A stretch of DNA of 64,000 nucleotides from a bacterium (GTDB lineage: Bacteria > Bacteroidota > Ignavibacteria > SZUA-365): NCBI GenBank assembly GCA_020444325.1, contig JAHLLD010000007.1, positions 161,287 through 225,286 on the forward strand. Reading direction: 5' to 3'. Below the pieces are notes generated by a model, which did no database searches, had not been told where the DNA came from, and worked only from the letters and a program-made list of their open reading frames with translations. Position numbers and translations under genes: made by a program. This document shows positions 51,774 through 62,760 of this stretch, piece after piece. Position 1 is the stretch's first letter. Each line of letters opens with the position of its first letter.

Positions 51774-52784
51774 TCATCCTTCGAATGGGAGATGGATTTC
51801 CCGCAGGATGCGATCCGCCTGCTGCGCATCCGCATCCGCGAGTTCAAGCATGCGCTCGATGGGACGCAATGCGCGCGTCCTCAACTCCTCATCGATGTGA
51901 ATTTCCGGGCTCCGCTGCTTCATGCAGCGATGCAGCTTCTCCAGTGTGTTGACTTTCATATAGTCGCAAACATTGCAGGCACAGCCATTATCGGGCGGCG
52001 CGGCAATAAACTCCTTTTCCGGAGCGGCTTTCTGCATTTGATGCAGTATACCGGATTCCGTGGCCACAATGAAACGGGTTGCTGCGCTCTCCTGCACATA
52101 TTTCAACAGGGCGCCGGTGGAACCAATGAAATCCGCAAGCCGCAGCACCACCCCTTCACATTCCGGATGCGCGATCACCTCCGCGTCCGGCGCTTCCTCA
52201 CGCAGGGCAGCGATGCGTTCCTCGCTGAACTGCTCATGCACCGTACACACGCCCTGCCAGAGAAGCATGTTGCGCCCGGTTTTCTCGCGCATATAGTTCC
52301 CGAGATTCTTGTCGGGGGAAAAGAGCACGGGAAGCTCGGGTGGAAGCTTTTCGAGAATGCGTTCCGCACTGCTGGAGGTGCAAATGACGTCGCTCAGCGC
52401 TTTCACCTCAGCCGTGCAGTTGATATATGTCACGGCGAGATATTCCGGATGCTGCTGGCGAAATCGCCGGAACAGGTGCGCCGGTGCACTTTCCGCCAGC
52501 GAACAGCCCGCGTTCATGTCTGGCAGCAATACAGTCTTATCGGGATTCAGAATCTTTGCGGTTTCCGCCATGAAATGCACACCGGCAAAGACGATAACAT
52601 CTGCCTTCACCTCGCGCGCGCGGCGGGAGAGCTCGAAGCTGTCGCCACGGATATCTGCGATATCCTGTATGATGGAATCCTGGTAATAGTGCGCCAGGAT
52701 CACCGCATTCATCTCCTCCTTCATGCGCAGGATATCCTGCACCATCTCCACCGTACTGTGTTTCTTTGCTTCCGTTGCGATCAC
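51774..52784 (-). CDS. nadA: quinolinate synthase
   Basis: 336 residues. The enzyme condenses iminoaspartate with dihydroxyacetone phosphate in NAD synthesis using a 4Fe-4S cluster. Seen are the [20 protein letters not shown] opening, [37 protein letters not shown], and the C-terminal [18 protein letters not shown]. The cluster cysteines expected in GCSLAES, and in GCACNVC are present. Gene order glmS-nadA-FG-GAP gene with gaps of 19 and 55 bp suggests one transcript. No nadB or nadC lies in this window. Confidence 0.97.
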   Translation of the reverse strand: MIATEAKKHSTVEMVQDILRMKEEMNAVILAHYYQDSIIQDIADIRGDSFELSRRAREVKADVIVFAGVHFMAETAKILNPDKTVLLPDMNAGCSLAESAPAHLFRRFRQQHPEYLAVTYINCTAEVKALSDVICTSSSAERILEKLPPELPVLFSPDKNLGNYMREKTGRNMLLWQGVCTVHEQFSEERIAALREEAPDAEVIAHPECEGVVLRLADFIGSTGALLKYVQESAATRFIVATESGILHQMQKAAPEKEFIAAPPDNGCACNVCDYMKVNTLEKLHRCMKQRSPEIHIDEELRTRALRPIERMLELADADAQQADRILREIHLPFEG

Positions 52785-52803
52785 GGTTTTCCTTCCGGTG
52801 CGC

Positions 52804-54639
<1,836 letters not shown>

Positions 54640-54928
54640 AGATTTTCTGTCTCTGCTGTTACGAAATGGCAGGCATGCAACGGGAAATGCCCAGCTGCAA
54701 ATGCCATGATGCGAAGCACAAAACATAGTATTTGACCACCTGAATAACAAGGTAGTGCCTTTCCCCCGCCAAGGGCTGCAGCCCTGTGCAAACCTCCCTC
54801 CGCGTAAGCAATTCCGCCGAGCAACGGGGAAGCACGTATTCGAGAAGGCGCATTCCAAGAAGCGCGCCCTCCCGCATTTTTGTCTCTTCCCTCGCCAGTC
54901 ACTCAGACCGGCAGTCCACTGTATCAAA

Positions 54929-54945
54929 TATGCAGATTCTGCATA
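54929..54945. promoter_or_regulatory. TATGCA palindrome, copy 5
   Basis: TATGCAGATTCTGCATA, a perfect 8+1+8 palindrome, followed by ATTCTTCAGTGCTC. It repeats 69 bp downstream (54998-55014) with matching flanks (ATC-AATATG left, AATTC right). Confidence 0.65.
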
Positions 54946-54997
54946 ATTCTTCAGTGCTCTCTGGACCAATCGCCGCAGAACAGTCGAATGGATCCAA

Positions 54998-55014
54998 TAT
55001 GCAGATTCTGCATA
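54998..55014. promoter_or_regulatory. TATGCA palindrome, copy 6
   Basis: Identical 17-bp core to copy 5. A third, shortened relative (TATGCATAATTCTTCAG) occurs at 55280-55296, just before the first large surface gene. The pattern suggests tandem operators. Confidence 0.65.
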
Positions 55015-55040
55015 ATTCCTCCACTCCACAAAGTTGTTGC

Positions 55041-55067
55041 TTTTATTCTCATGTGAATAAAAAGCAC
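55041..55067. promoter_or_regulatory. TGTGAATAAA-type motif, distal copy
   Basis: TTTTATTC (55041-55048) and GAATAAAA form an inverted repeat around TCATGT, and the right half reads TGTGAATAAAAAGCAC (55052-55067), closely matching the motifs just upstream of all three large surface genes. Confidence 0.45.
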
Positions 55068-55253
55068 TATTTTTTTCGACAGGCGTGGTGGGGGCATGGG
55101 GCAAACTCTTCTAAGTAATTAATAATAAACGAATAACGGGAATTAAAGCTTCGTGGGACAGACCTGATTTCCCCTTGACTTTGGACTTCGTAGTTCATAT
55201 TCTATCTAAACAACAACCGGATCTGAACACTTTTTCCCCTACTCTGGATAAAG

Positions 55254-55270
55254 TGTGAATAAATAGCACA
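55254..55270 (+). promoter_or_regulatory. TGTGAATAAA motif upstream of surface gene 1
   Basis: TGTGAATAAATAGCACA ends 54 bp before the ATG of the first surface gene. Related sequences lie at 58961-58976 and 62745-62760 before the second and third genes. A shared operator or promoter element is the simplest reading. Confidence 0.45.
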
Positions 55271-55324
55271 GCAATGTAGTATGCATAATTCTTCAGTTCT
55301 ATCAACCAGCATGAGGCAACAACC

Positions 55325-58300
55325 ATGACGCATCGCTTCACGATGTTTAATAGTGGGCGGCTGAACAGCCGGATCCCTCTTATCACAGCAGCTCTGCTGC
55401 TTGCGTTTTTGCTCTTTCCTCAGGGATCGCAGCAGGCGCTTGCACAGGGCAGCATGACACTGAGCACCAACCTTCACGGAACAAACGGTCAGGCCGGTAT
55501 TTCCTTCGAGGTCACCGCTCTGAAGTCTGTCCGTCTTTATCGTCTCTGGACAACGCCGTATTCCGGCTCCAACACCTGCACCATTTATGGAAACCCTGCG
55601 GGACTCAAGGATGCCAGCGGCAATCCCAGGACAACGGGATGGACACAGCTCGGCCAGGCCACGGTTACCGGGCAGGGTTACGGCACCTACGTTGAAATTC
55701 CCGTTGACCTTGATCTGCTGCTCGGACCGAATGACAAGTACGGCTTCGTCATCATGTGCAGTGGAAACGTCAACTATAATACAGGGCAGTCTCCTTACAT
55801 TTTTTCCGACAGCTATCTTTCGATTGACACGCAGTGCTGGGGCATGACCGGACCGACGAGCTTCGGTTTCTATCCCCGCCAGTTCAATGGGAAGATCACC
55901 TACGATGAAGGGATTACCGGACCGAATGATGCCGGTATCGCTTCTATCGATTCCCCGGTGAACTTCTGCGCCGGGAACAAGGACGTCAAGGTATCGCTGC
56001 ACAACTTCGGCACCAACCAGCTCACTTCCGCGACCATCAACTGGGAGCTGAACGGCGTAGCGCAGAGCCCGTACAACTGGACGGGACTTCTTGATACGAC
56101 GAATGCCACCACGCGCGAGACACAGATCACGCTCGCGAACATGAACTTCCAGTCGGGCGTCCCTTACACCATCACTGCATGGACTACCATGCCCAATGGT
56201 GTGCAGGACACGATCAACAATAATGACAGCAGCAGTGTCGTTACGCAGGCAGCAATCGCCGGCACCTTCACCATTGGCGGTGCGAGTCCGGATTACGCCG
56301 ATTTCGCATCGGCAGTCGCCGACCTGAACCAGTTTGGCCTCTGCGGTCCTGTCGTTTTCAACGTGCGTCCCGGCACATACAACGAACAGATCGAACTCGA
56401 CGCCATCAACGGCGCCTCGTCGGTGAACACCATCACCTTCCAGTCAGAAACCGGGAACAAGGCCGATGTGGATCTCACGTTCTCGGCAACAAGTAGCAGC
56501 AGCAACTGGGTCGTGAATATCGGTCTCGCAGAGTGGGTGACATTCAAGGACATGACCATCACAGCGACCGGCAGCTCGTATGCACGCGTCGTCTACTTCA
56601 GTGGTGGCGGCACGGACAACACCTTTGACAATTGTGAACTGGTCGGACGCAACTCGAATTCCACGTCCACTTACCTGGCAGTCGTGTACTCCGAAAGCGG
56701 CACCATGAATCACCGCACGACCTTCAAGGACTGCGGCATTCGTGAGGGTTCCTATGGAATGTACCTTTACGGTGGTGGTACCACCTCGACCGAAGACAAC
56801 AACGTCTTCCTCCGCAACGAGTTTACCGGGCAGTATTACTCCCCGATCCGGACGTACTATCTCGGCAGCATGAGTTTTCTGGAAAACAAGATTTATCTGA
56901 CGGACCCGGCATATTCATATCGCTATCCTGCGTCCTTCTATTATGGACAGGATAACAGTATTGAGCGAAACGTGTTCTTCTCCGATGGTGGCAGCTATGG
57001 ATACGGTGTCTACCTCTATTACCAGAACTACTACCAATCCGGTTCAACTCGCTTTGTTAACAATATGGTTTCCATACTCAACACAGCGACGCGGACGTAT
57101 TACGGCGTGTACCAGTACCGCTCGTATAACACGCTGGTAGCGCACAACACCGTCACCATAAACACGAACTACTCGAGCAGTTACGCGTACTATTCTTATT
57201 ACCCGCAGGGTTGCGAGTTTTACAACAACATGTTCTACCACACCGGTGCAGGATATGCGTGGTATGTGAACGGCAACGGATACATCAACAACTCCGATTA
57301 CAACCTGCTCTATACGAATGGAAACAACCTCGCATACTGGGCCGGTACGCGGAGCACGCTGAGTGCATTGCAGTCCTACTCAGGTATGGATGCGAACACC
57401 ATCTCCAAATCCGTCACCTTTGCCGATCCGGCAACCGGCGATCTGCATCTGGCGAGTCCCTCCGACGACGACACGGATCTCTTCGGTACCCTGCTCGCTT
57501 CGGTGACGCAGGATATCGACGGCGAGTCTCGCGTCAACCCCTACCGCGGTGCCGACGAAGCCTGCTACGTTGCACCGGGTAGTCTGAATTACAGCTTTGT
57601 TGACGGACAGGGACTGCCCGCAGCCTATGCAGAGGCTCCTGGTTCTGTCGGTGTCGAGTATTCGGTGACCTTCCCCGAGTTCGCCTCCACGGTTACCTTC
57701 ACCGTGCAGTTCTTCGACGTGACCACCAACACCCTTGCATGGCAGACCAGCTTCCAGGCCGCCAAGGCATACAACATGCCGCTGAGCGGCGTGCAGTATA
57801 TCAACCTCCCGCAGTCACTGCAGGCGGGCACGTACAAGATCGAAGTCATTTTCAACACGAAGAACAGCTGCGACGTGTACCGCGATTACATGCCGTATCC
57901 TGTCGCTCTGCTCGTCGTGGGTGAAGGACAGAAGCCCTGCGTCGTGTGGCCGGGTGACGTCAACAATGACGGCATCGTCAACTACACTGACCGCCGCGAG
58001 CTCAATCTCTATATCTACAACGCCAACCTGCGTTCGACCTGGCTGAGCGGTCCCGCCCGTTACCAGGCCGATGCCGAGACCAATCCGTTCACCTACATCG
58101 AGTGGAAGCCGCAGGCAGCCGCCCCGTGGTACACCCCCGAAGGTTGCTACATGGATACCGACGGTAACGGCGTTGTCAACAACATGGACTACATCGCCAT
58201 GAAGCTGAACTGGGCACAGACGACTCCGTACTACGGTGGCACGCCGAAGTCCGGCACGCCGGCCGCGGCCAGCTTCGCGATGGATCAGAACTACCCGAAC

Positions 58301-58549
58301 CCCTTCAATCCGACCACGATGATCAAGTTCTCGGTTCCCGAACAGTCGCATGTGCGCCTGGTGGTGACCGACGCGCTTGGACGTCAGGTTGCGGAACTGG
58401 TCAACGGCAACGTCGACCAGGGTCTGCATGAAGTGCAGTTCGACGCTTCGCAGCTTTCGAGCGGGACGTACATCGCAACCGTGAGCATGACCGGTGCCGA
58501 ATCGGGCATGAGCTTCACGAAGAATATCAAGATGGTGCTCAGCAAATAG
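55325..58549 (+). CDS. large T9SS-secreted beta-helix surface protein, paralogue 1
   Basis: 1074 residues from ATG 55325, preceded by the leader pattern ATGAGGCAACAACC shared with its paralogues. Signal peptide PLITAALLLAFLLFPQGS. Residues about 45-200 are an N-terminal module (STNLHGTNGQAGISFEVTAL) also found in paralogue 3; about 200-305 is a CARDB-like Ig module (NFCAGNKDVKVSLHNFGTN); about 310-720 is a right-handed parallel beta-helix-like region with repeated Asn/Tyr-rich turns; about 755-870 is another beta module; about 874-963 carries two dockerin-like calcium loops (DVNNDGIVNYTD and DTDGNGVVNNMDY); from about 984 to the end is a T9SS sorting domain (QNYPNPFNPTTMIKFSV). It should be exported to the cell surface. 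The last quarter is identical at the DNA level to paralogue 2. Confidence 0.93.
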   Translation: MTHRFTMFNSGRLNSRIPLITAALLLAFLLFPQGSQQALAQGSMTLSTNLHGTNGQAGISFEVTALKSVRLYRLWTTPYSGSNTCTIYGNPAGLKDASGNPRTTGWTQLGQATVTGQGYGTYVEIPVDLDLLLGPNDKYGFVIMCSGNVNYNTGQSPYIFSDSYLSIDTQCWGMTGPTSFGFYPRQFNGKITYDEGITGPNDAGIASIDSPVNFCAGNKDVKVSLHNFGTNQLTSATINWELNGVAQSPYNWTGLLDTTNATTRETQITLANMNFQSGVPYTITAWTTMPNGVQDTINNNDSSSVVTQAAIAGTFTIGGASPDYADFASAVADLNQFGLCGPVVFNVRPGTYNEQIELDAINGASSVNTITFQSETGNKADVDLTFSATSSSSNWVVNIGLAEWVTFKDMTITATGSSYARVVYFSGGGTDNTFDNCELVGRNSNSTSTYLAVVYSESGTMNHRTTFKDCGIREGSYGMYLYGGGTTSTEDNNVFLRNEFTGQYYSPIRTYYLGSMSFLENKIYLTDPAYSYRYPASFYYGQDNSIERNVFFSDGGSYGYGVYLYYQNYYQSGSTRFVNNMVSILNTATRTYYGVYQYRSYNTLVAHNTVTINTNYSSSYAYYSYYPQGCEFYNNMFYHTGAGYAWYVNGNGYINNSDYNLLYTNGNNLAYWAGTRSTLSALQSYSGMDANTISKSVTFADPATGDLHLASPSDDDTDLFGTLLASVTQDIDGESRVNPYRGADEACYVAPGSLNYSFVDGQGLPAAYAEAPGSVGVEYSVTFPEFASTVTFTVQFFDVTTNTLAWQTSFQAAKAYNMPLSGVQYINLPQSLQAGTYKIEVIFNTKNSCDVYRDYMPYPVALLVVGEGQKPCVVWPGDVNNDGIVNYTDRRELNLYIYNANLRSTWLSGPARYQADAETNPFTYIEWKPQAAAPWYTPEGCYMDTDGNGVVNNMDYIAMKLNWAQTTPYYGGTPKSGTPAAASFAMDQNYPNPFNPTTMIKFSVPEQSHVRLVVTDALGRQVAELVNGNVDQGLHEVQFDASQLSSGTYIATVSMTGAESGMSFTKNIKMVLSK
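57841..58523 (+). repeat. 683-bp perfect direct repeat, first copy
   Basis: This stretch is base-for-base identical to 61585-62267 (offset 3744 bp). It covers the dockerin-like and T9SS regions. Flanking bases differ on both sides at once, and the upstream halves of the two genes have diverged clearly, so the block has been homogenised recently. Confidence 0.93.
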
Positions 58550-58570
58550 CACATCCTGATAGCCTCATGG

Positions 58571-58609
58571 AAACAAAAGGCCCCTCCTTTCGGAGGGGTT
58601 TTTTGTTTA
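58571..58609 (+). terminator. intrinsic terminator of surface gene 1
   Basis: CCCCTCC (58581-58587), loop TTTC, GGAGGGG (58592-58598), then TTTTTTG; the A-rich left side and T-rich right side also extend the pairing (AAACAAAA with TTTTGTTT). Located 31 bp after the stop. Confidence 0.9.
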
Positions 58610-58616
58610 TGTCAAC

Positions 58617-58690
58617 ATGGAAATACTGAAGAATGGAAGCATACACCGCGACGCCATATTTCGATTTTTCCATGCTTCCATGCTTCGATC
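58617..58690. repeat. ATGGAA-type palindromic intergenic repeat, copy 3
   Basis: Left arm CATGGAAATACTGAAGAATG and GAAGCATAC; right arm ATTTTTCCATGCTTCCATGC. Same family as 700-790 and 62365-62450. Confidence 0.6.
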
Positions 58691-58960
58691 AGCAACAGGA
58701 CTGTAAGGTGTACTCGTGGAGATAACTGCGGGATAAATGTGACTTTTTTTCACTGATACTAATTCTCCCGCATTTTTTTGAAAAATTCCGTACTCGCCAG
58801 CGCAGGGGGAAGTCGCCGTCTAAGTTCTTTCAATACATTTGTTTGCGGAGTGCATTTTCGGAGTACCGCATTGCATTCCCCTTGCTTTTTAATCTTTGCC
58901 TCTCTAATTTTTAGGGTACAGTGTCCCCGAGGAAGTCAAATTTCCAATTCCGCGAGTCAC

Positions 58961-58976
58961 TGTGAATAAAAGCAAC
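58961..58976 (+). promoter_or_regulatory. TGTGAATAAA motif upstream of surface gene 2
   Basis: TGTGAATAAAAGCAAC, 102 bp before the ATG of the second surface gene. See the same motif near 55254 and 62745. Confidence 0.45.
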
Positions 58977-59077
58977 GCACCCCGCTGCAATTATTCCAAC
59001 CGATTCATCACCTGAAGGAAAGAGTAACATCCACCAATCATAAACCTGTTTTTCCCAAAATTTCCATGAGGTATTCG

Positions 59078-62000
59078 ATGAGAAATTCGACACAGAGATC
59101 TCGTCAGGGCTTGACGTACAGCCTGGCGGGTGTTGTTCTCGCACTGCTTCTGCTTTCAGGAAGCACTCTTGAAGCACAGACCATGATCCCGCTGCCGAAC
59201 TATGGCAACACGTATACGGCCTCCCAGGTCCGTGGGTTCTGGTTTACTGCTCCTACTGATTTCGTGATCGTTGGCGTCCGCGTTCCGACTGATGTCGGCA
59301 CCACGCCGCAGAGTGTGCAGATCATCAAGTTTGCCAACACTCCTCCCGCATATCCGACCACAGCGACTGGCACGACGCTTGGTCTCTGGACCAATGTGAC
59401 AGGTACGAACATTATCTCCTGTTATGTTGAGATCAACGCCGGAGATATTATCGCCGTTTTCGGCGCACGCAGTGGCGGTGGCACAACGAATTACAATTCC
59501 TATGCAACACCTTCCGGTCCCTTCTCCTCCTCGATTCTCGGACAGCCCTGCACGCTGACGCGTATGGTGTGGCAGTCCGGTAGCTGGCCCATCGGCGCCG
59601 TATCGCAGGAGACCGGCGGTCCGGTGGCCCGAACGGAAGTCTATTACATTCCTCCTATCACCGGTCCGAACGACGCAGGTATCTACTCAATTGATTCCCC
59701 GTCGAGTTTCTGCGCCGGCAACGAAGACGTCACCGTGACGCTTCGCAACTACGGCACCAACCCCCTGACTTCGGCCACGATCAACTGGACAATCAATGGT
59801 GTGCCGCAAACCCCTTATAGCTGGACCGGCAATCTTGACACGCTGAACATCACCACGCGTTCGACGCAGGTGACGCTCGCGAACATGAACTTCCAGAACG
59901 GTACCCCTTATACGATTGCCGCATGGCCGACAATGCCCAACGGCGTACAGGACACCGTCTCGCGGAATGACTCCGCCATCGTCACAGTGCAGGCTGCGAT
60001 TTCAGGAACGTTCACGATCGGTGGCGCATCCCCCGACTATCCGGATTTTTCCACTGCCGTGAACGATTTGAATCAGTTCGGCGTGTGCGGACCGGTGACA
60101 TTCAACGTGCGTCCCGGCACCTACAACGAACAGATCGAACTTGATCAGATCGACGGTGCATCCTCAACAAATACCATCACCTTCCAGTCCGAGACCGGAA
60201 ACAAAAACGACGTCAACCTGACCTACCAGGCCTCCAGTACTTCTGACAACTGGGTTGTCAGCATTGGTCAGGCCGAGTGGGTCACGTTCAAGGACATGAC
60301 CATGACGGCGACCAATACTTCCTACGGTCGCGTGGTATTCTTCAGCGGCTCAGGAACGGACAACAGCTTCATAAACTGCGAACTTATCGCCCCGGACGTC
60401 AACTCCACATCCACTTACGTGGCACCTGTGTATTCCAACACCGGTACGTTGAACCATCGCACCTCGTTCATCGATTGCGGTATCCGTGAGGGAGGATATG
60501 GAATGTACATGTATGGTAGCGGCAGCACTTCAACCGAAGATGATGTCCTGATCCAGGGCTGTGAGTTCACCGGCCAGTACTACCGTCCCTACTACGGGTA
60601 TTACCTCGGCAAGATCAGGTTCCTCGACAACACCGTCATTCAGGAAGCAAACAACGTCTACACGTATCGCTATCCCGTTTCGTTCTACTACGGATATGAT
60701 TCCCAGGTCGAGCGCAACAAGGTCTATTCCACCGGTGGATCGTATGCATACGGTGTGTATTTCTATTATGAGAACTACTACCAGTCCGGCAACTCCCGCT
60801 TTGTCAACAACATGATCACCATCCGCGATAACAACCAGGTGTACTACTGTACATACGCCTATCGCATGTACAACACCCTATTCGCACACAACACCTACTA
60901 CAGCAACACCCCGTACAGTAGCAGTCGTCTGGTTTATGCTCCCTATGCACAGGGATCTGATATCATCAACAACATCCTGTATCAGGATGGAGCCGGCATG
61001 TGCTGGTATGAAGTCGGCAACGGATACGTCAATTCGATGGATTACAATCTGTTCCACACCAACGGCAACGTGCTGGCATACTGGGGCGGCAACCGTGCGG
61101 ATCTCGCCGCACTGCAGGCCGCGACCGGCATGAACGCAAATTCCATCGACAAGGGCGTCTCCTTCAACGACGTTTTAACGGGCGACCTGCACCTTGCGAG
61201 TCCTTCTGACGACGACACCGATCTCTTCGGTACCCTGCTCGCTTCCGTGACGCAGGACATCGACGGTGAAACCCGCGTCAATCCCTACCGTGGCGCCGAC
61301 GAAGCCTGCTATGTCGCACCCGGCAGCCTCAACTATCAGTTCGTCGATGGCAACGGCTTCCCCGCCGCCTACGCCGAAGCACCCGGCACCGTCGGTGTCG
61401 AATACTCGGTCACCTTCCCCGAGTTTGCTTCCACGGTCACCTTCACCGTGCAGTTCTTCGACGTGACCACCAACACCCTCGCATGGCAGACCAGCTTCCA
61501 GGCAGCCAAGGCATACAACATGCCGCTGAGCGGCGTGCAGTACATCACCCTCCCGCAGTCGCTGCAGGCAGGCACCTACAAGGTCGAAGTCATTTTCAAC
61601 ACGAAGAACAGCTGCGACGTGTACCGCGATTACATGCCGTATCCTGTCGCTCTGCTCGTCGTGGGTGAAGGACAGAAGCCCTGCGTCGTGTGGCCGGGTG
61701 ACGTCAACAATGACGGCATCGTCAACTACACTGACCGCCGCGAGCTCAATCTCTATATCTACAACGCCAACCTGCGTTCGACCTGGCTGAGCGGTCCCGC
61801 CCGTTACCAGGCCGATGCCGAGACCAATCCGTTCACCTACATCGAGTGGAAGCCGCAGGCAGCCGCCCCGTGGTACACCCCCGAAGGTTGCTACATGGAT
61901 ACCGACGGTAACGGCGTTGTCAACAACATGGACTACATCGCCATGAAGCTGAACTGGGCACAGACGACTCCGTACTACGGTGGCACGCCGAAGTCCGGCA

Positions 62001-62293
62001 CGCCGGCCGCGGCCAGCTTCGCGATGGATCAGAACTACCCGAACCCCTTCAATCCGACCACGATGATCAAGTTCTCGGTTCCCGAACAGTCGCATGTGCG
62101 CCTGGTGGTGACCGACGCGCTTGGACGTCAGGTTGCGGAACTGGTCAACGGCAACGTCGACCAGGGTCTGCATGAAGTGCAGTTCGACGCTTCGCAGCTT
62201 TCGAGCGGGACGTACATCGCAACCGTGAGCATGACCGGTGCCGAATCGGGCATGAGCTTCACGAAGACCATCAAGATGGCCCTGAGCAAATAA
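59078..62293 (+). CDS. large T9SS-secreted beta-helix surface protein, paralogue 2
   Basis: 1071 residues from ATG 59078. All three paralogues have CATGAGG followed after 7-9 nt by an ATG, which favours 59078 over the ATG inside that leader at 59066. Signal peptide YSLAGVVLALLLLSGSTLEA. The N-terminal module (about 35-200, IPLPNYGNTYTASQVRGFW and VPTDVGTTPQSVQIIKF) is unrelated to that of paralogues 1 and 3, although from GPNDAGIYSIDSP onward (CARDB-like, beta-helix, dockerin-like and T9SS regions) it aligns well with paralogue 1. The C-terminal 683 bp are identical to paralogue 1. It is likely a surface protein with a swapped head domain. Confidence 0.93.
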   Translation: MRNSTQRSRQGLTYSLAGVVLALLLLSGSTLEAQTMIPLPNYGNTYTASQVRGFWFTAPTDFVIVGVRVPTDVGTTPQSVQIIKFANTPPAYPTTATGTTLGLWTNVTGTNIISCYVEINAGDIIAVFGARSGGGTTNYNSYATPSGPFSSSILGQPCTLTRMVWQSGSWPIGAVSQETGGPVARTEVYYIPPITGPNDAGIYSIDSPSSFCAGNEDVTVTLRNYGTNPLTSATINWTINGVPQTPYSWTGNLDTLNITTRSTQVTLANMNFQNGTPYTIAAWPTMPNGVQDTVSRNDSAIVTVQAAISGTFTIGGASPDYPDFSTAVNDLNQFGVCGPVTFNVRPGTYNEQIELDQIDGASSTNTITFQSETGNKNDVNLTYQASSTSDNWVVSIGQAEWVTFKDMTMTATNTSYGRVVFFSGSGTDNSFINCELIAPDVNSTSTYVAPVYSNTGTLNHRTSFIDCGIREGGYGMYMYGSGSTSTEDDVLIQGCEFTGQYYRPYYGYYLGKIRFLDNTVIQEANNVYTYRYPVSFYYGYDSQVERNKVYSTGGSYAYGVYFYYENYYQSGNSRFVNNMITIRDNNQVYYCTYAYRMYNTLFAHNTYYSNTPYSSSRLVYAPYAQGSDIINNILYQDGAGMCWYEVGNGYVNSMDYNLFHTNGNVLAYWGGNRADLAALQAATGMNANSIDKGVSFNDVLTGDLHLASPSDDDTDLFGTLLASVTQDIDGETRVNPYRGADEACYVAPGSLNYQFVDGNGFPAAYAEAPGTVGVEYSVTFPEFASTVTFTVQFFDVTTNTLAWQTSFQAAKAYNMPLSGVQYITLPQSLQAGTYKVEVIFNTKNSCDVYRDYMPYPVALLVVGEGQKPCVVWPGDVNNDGIVNYTDRRELNLYIYNANLRSTWLSGPARYQADAETNPFTYIEWKPQAAAPWYTPEGCYMDTDGNGVVNNMDYIAMKLNWAQTTPYYGGTPKSGTPAAASFAMDQNYPNPFNPTTMIKFSVPEQSHVRLVVTDALGRQVAELVNGNVDQGLHEVQFDASQLSSGTYIATVSMTGAESGMSFTKTIKMALSK
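61585..62267 (+). repeat. 683-bp perfect direct repeat, second copy
   Basis: Identical to 57841-58523. Gene conversion between the two paralogues, or selection for identity, is needed to explain it; see findings. Confidence 0.93.
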
Positions 62294-62321
62294 GCTCCCG
62301 CGCTGTCTCCTGACTTACCGT

Positions 62322-62355
62322 AAAGGCCCCGGGCATTCAATTGCCCGGGGCCTTT
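62322..62355 (+). terminator. hairpin terminator of surface gene 2
   Basis: AAAGGCCCCGGGCA (62322-62335), a 6-nt loop, and its exact complement TGCCCGGGGCCTTT (62342-62355), 28 bp after the stop. Strong stem with a short T-run. Confidence 0.85.
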
Positions 62356-62365
62356 GCCGTTGATA

Positions 62366-62450
62366 AAAAGATGGAACGATGGAAAAATGGAATCATGCGC
62401 CCCGATGCCATATTTCCATTTTTCCATCATTCCATCTTTCCATACTCAGC
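62366..62450. repeat. ATGGAA-type palindromic intergenic repeat, copy 4
   Basis: Left arm AAGATGGAACGATGGAAAAA then TGGAATCATG; right arm CATATTTCCATTTTTCCATC then ATTCCATCTTTCCAT. The arms are nearly perfectly complementary and could form a long hairpin. Confidence 0.7.
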
Positions 62451-62546
62451 CCATTCCGCCAGACTTTGACGATCAGGGATTGCTTCCGGGCATCCAGCAA
62501 GCATCCCGGGACACACAACGGGAAGCAATCCCCGCTCCTGCCCGGT

Positions 62547-62598
62547 TTGCCATCTGAAATCTGCAATTTGCGATTTGTAATCTGCGATCTGCTACCTG
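62547..62598. repeat. CAGATT-type repeat, third location
   Basis: Reads CATCTGAAATCTGCAATTTG and GATTTGTAATCTGCGATCTG, the same family as 10352-10386 and 10524-10563. Confidence 0.6.
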
Positions 62599-62744
62599 CT
62601 CTATCCGCTCATGTGAGGGATATTCACAGTTGTTGACTTTTCCAGCAATTTCCCCTATTATTGGTTGGATTCGAGGACTTCACAAACCATGAACTTCGAA
62701 TTGCAGTCGTACCGAGTGCAATTTCACTGCCCCTTCTAGAGGCA

Positions 62745-62760
62745 TGTGAATAAAATACAC
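62745..62760 (+). promoter_or_regulatory. TGTGAATAAA motif upstream of surface gene 3
   Basis: TGTGAATAAAATACAC, 72 bp before the ATG at 62833. Third occurrence of the shared motif. Confidence 0.45.

Larger units (their letters stand above)
54640..55324. other. 685-bp divergent intergenic region (glmS / surface protein)
   Basis: Contains the glmS upstream region, two perfect TATGCAGATTCTGCATA palindromes, a TTTTATTC/GAATAAAA inverted repeat (55041-55062), a TTGACT-like box near 55174 followed about 17 bp later by TATTCT, and the TGTGAATAAATAGCACA motif close to the surface-protein start. No convincing gene: frames here are short and run through the repeats. Confidence 0.7.
58550..59077. other. 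intergenic region between surface genes 1 and 2
   Basis: Holds the terminator, an ATGGAA-type repeat (58617-58690), a T-rich stretch with CCCCTTGCTTTTTAATC near 58877 that could be a promoter -35 region, the TGTGAATAAA motif at 58961, and the leader CATGAGG before the start at 59078. No gene seen. Confidence 0.6.

Noticed and set aside
54640..54900. glmS self-cleaving riboswitch
   Set aside because: That ribozyme is typical of Firmicutes; I could not see its conserved core here and the leader is repeat-rich, so there is no support.
54786..55118. 110-codon frame in the glmS upstream region
   Set aside because: It is built from the two TATGCA palindromes and their flanks (giving NMQILHNSS twice) and has no other protein-like features; the frame is a by-product of the repeats.
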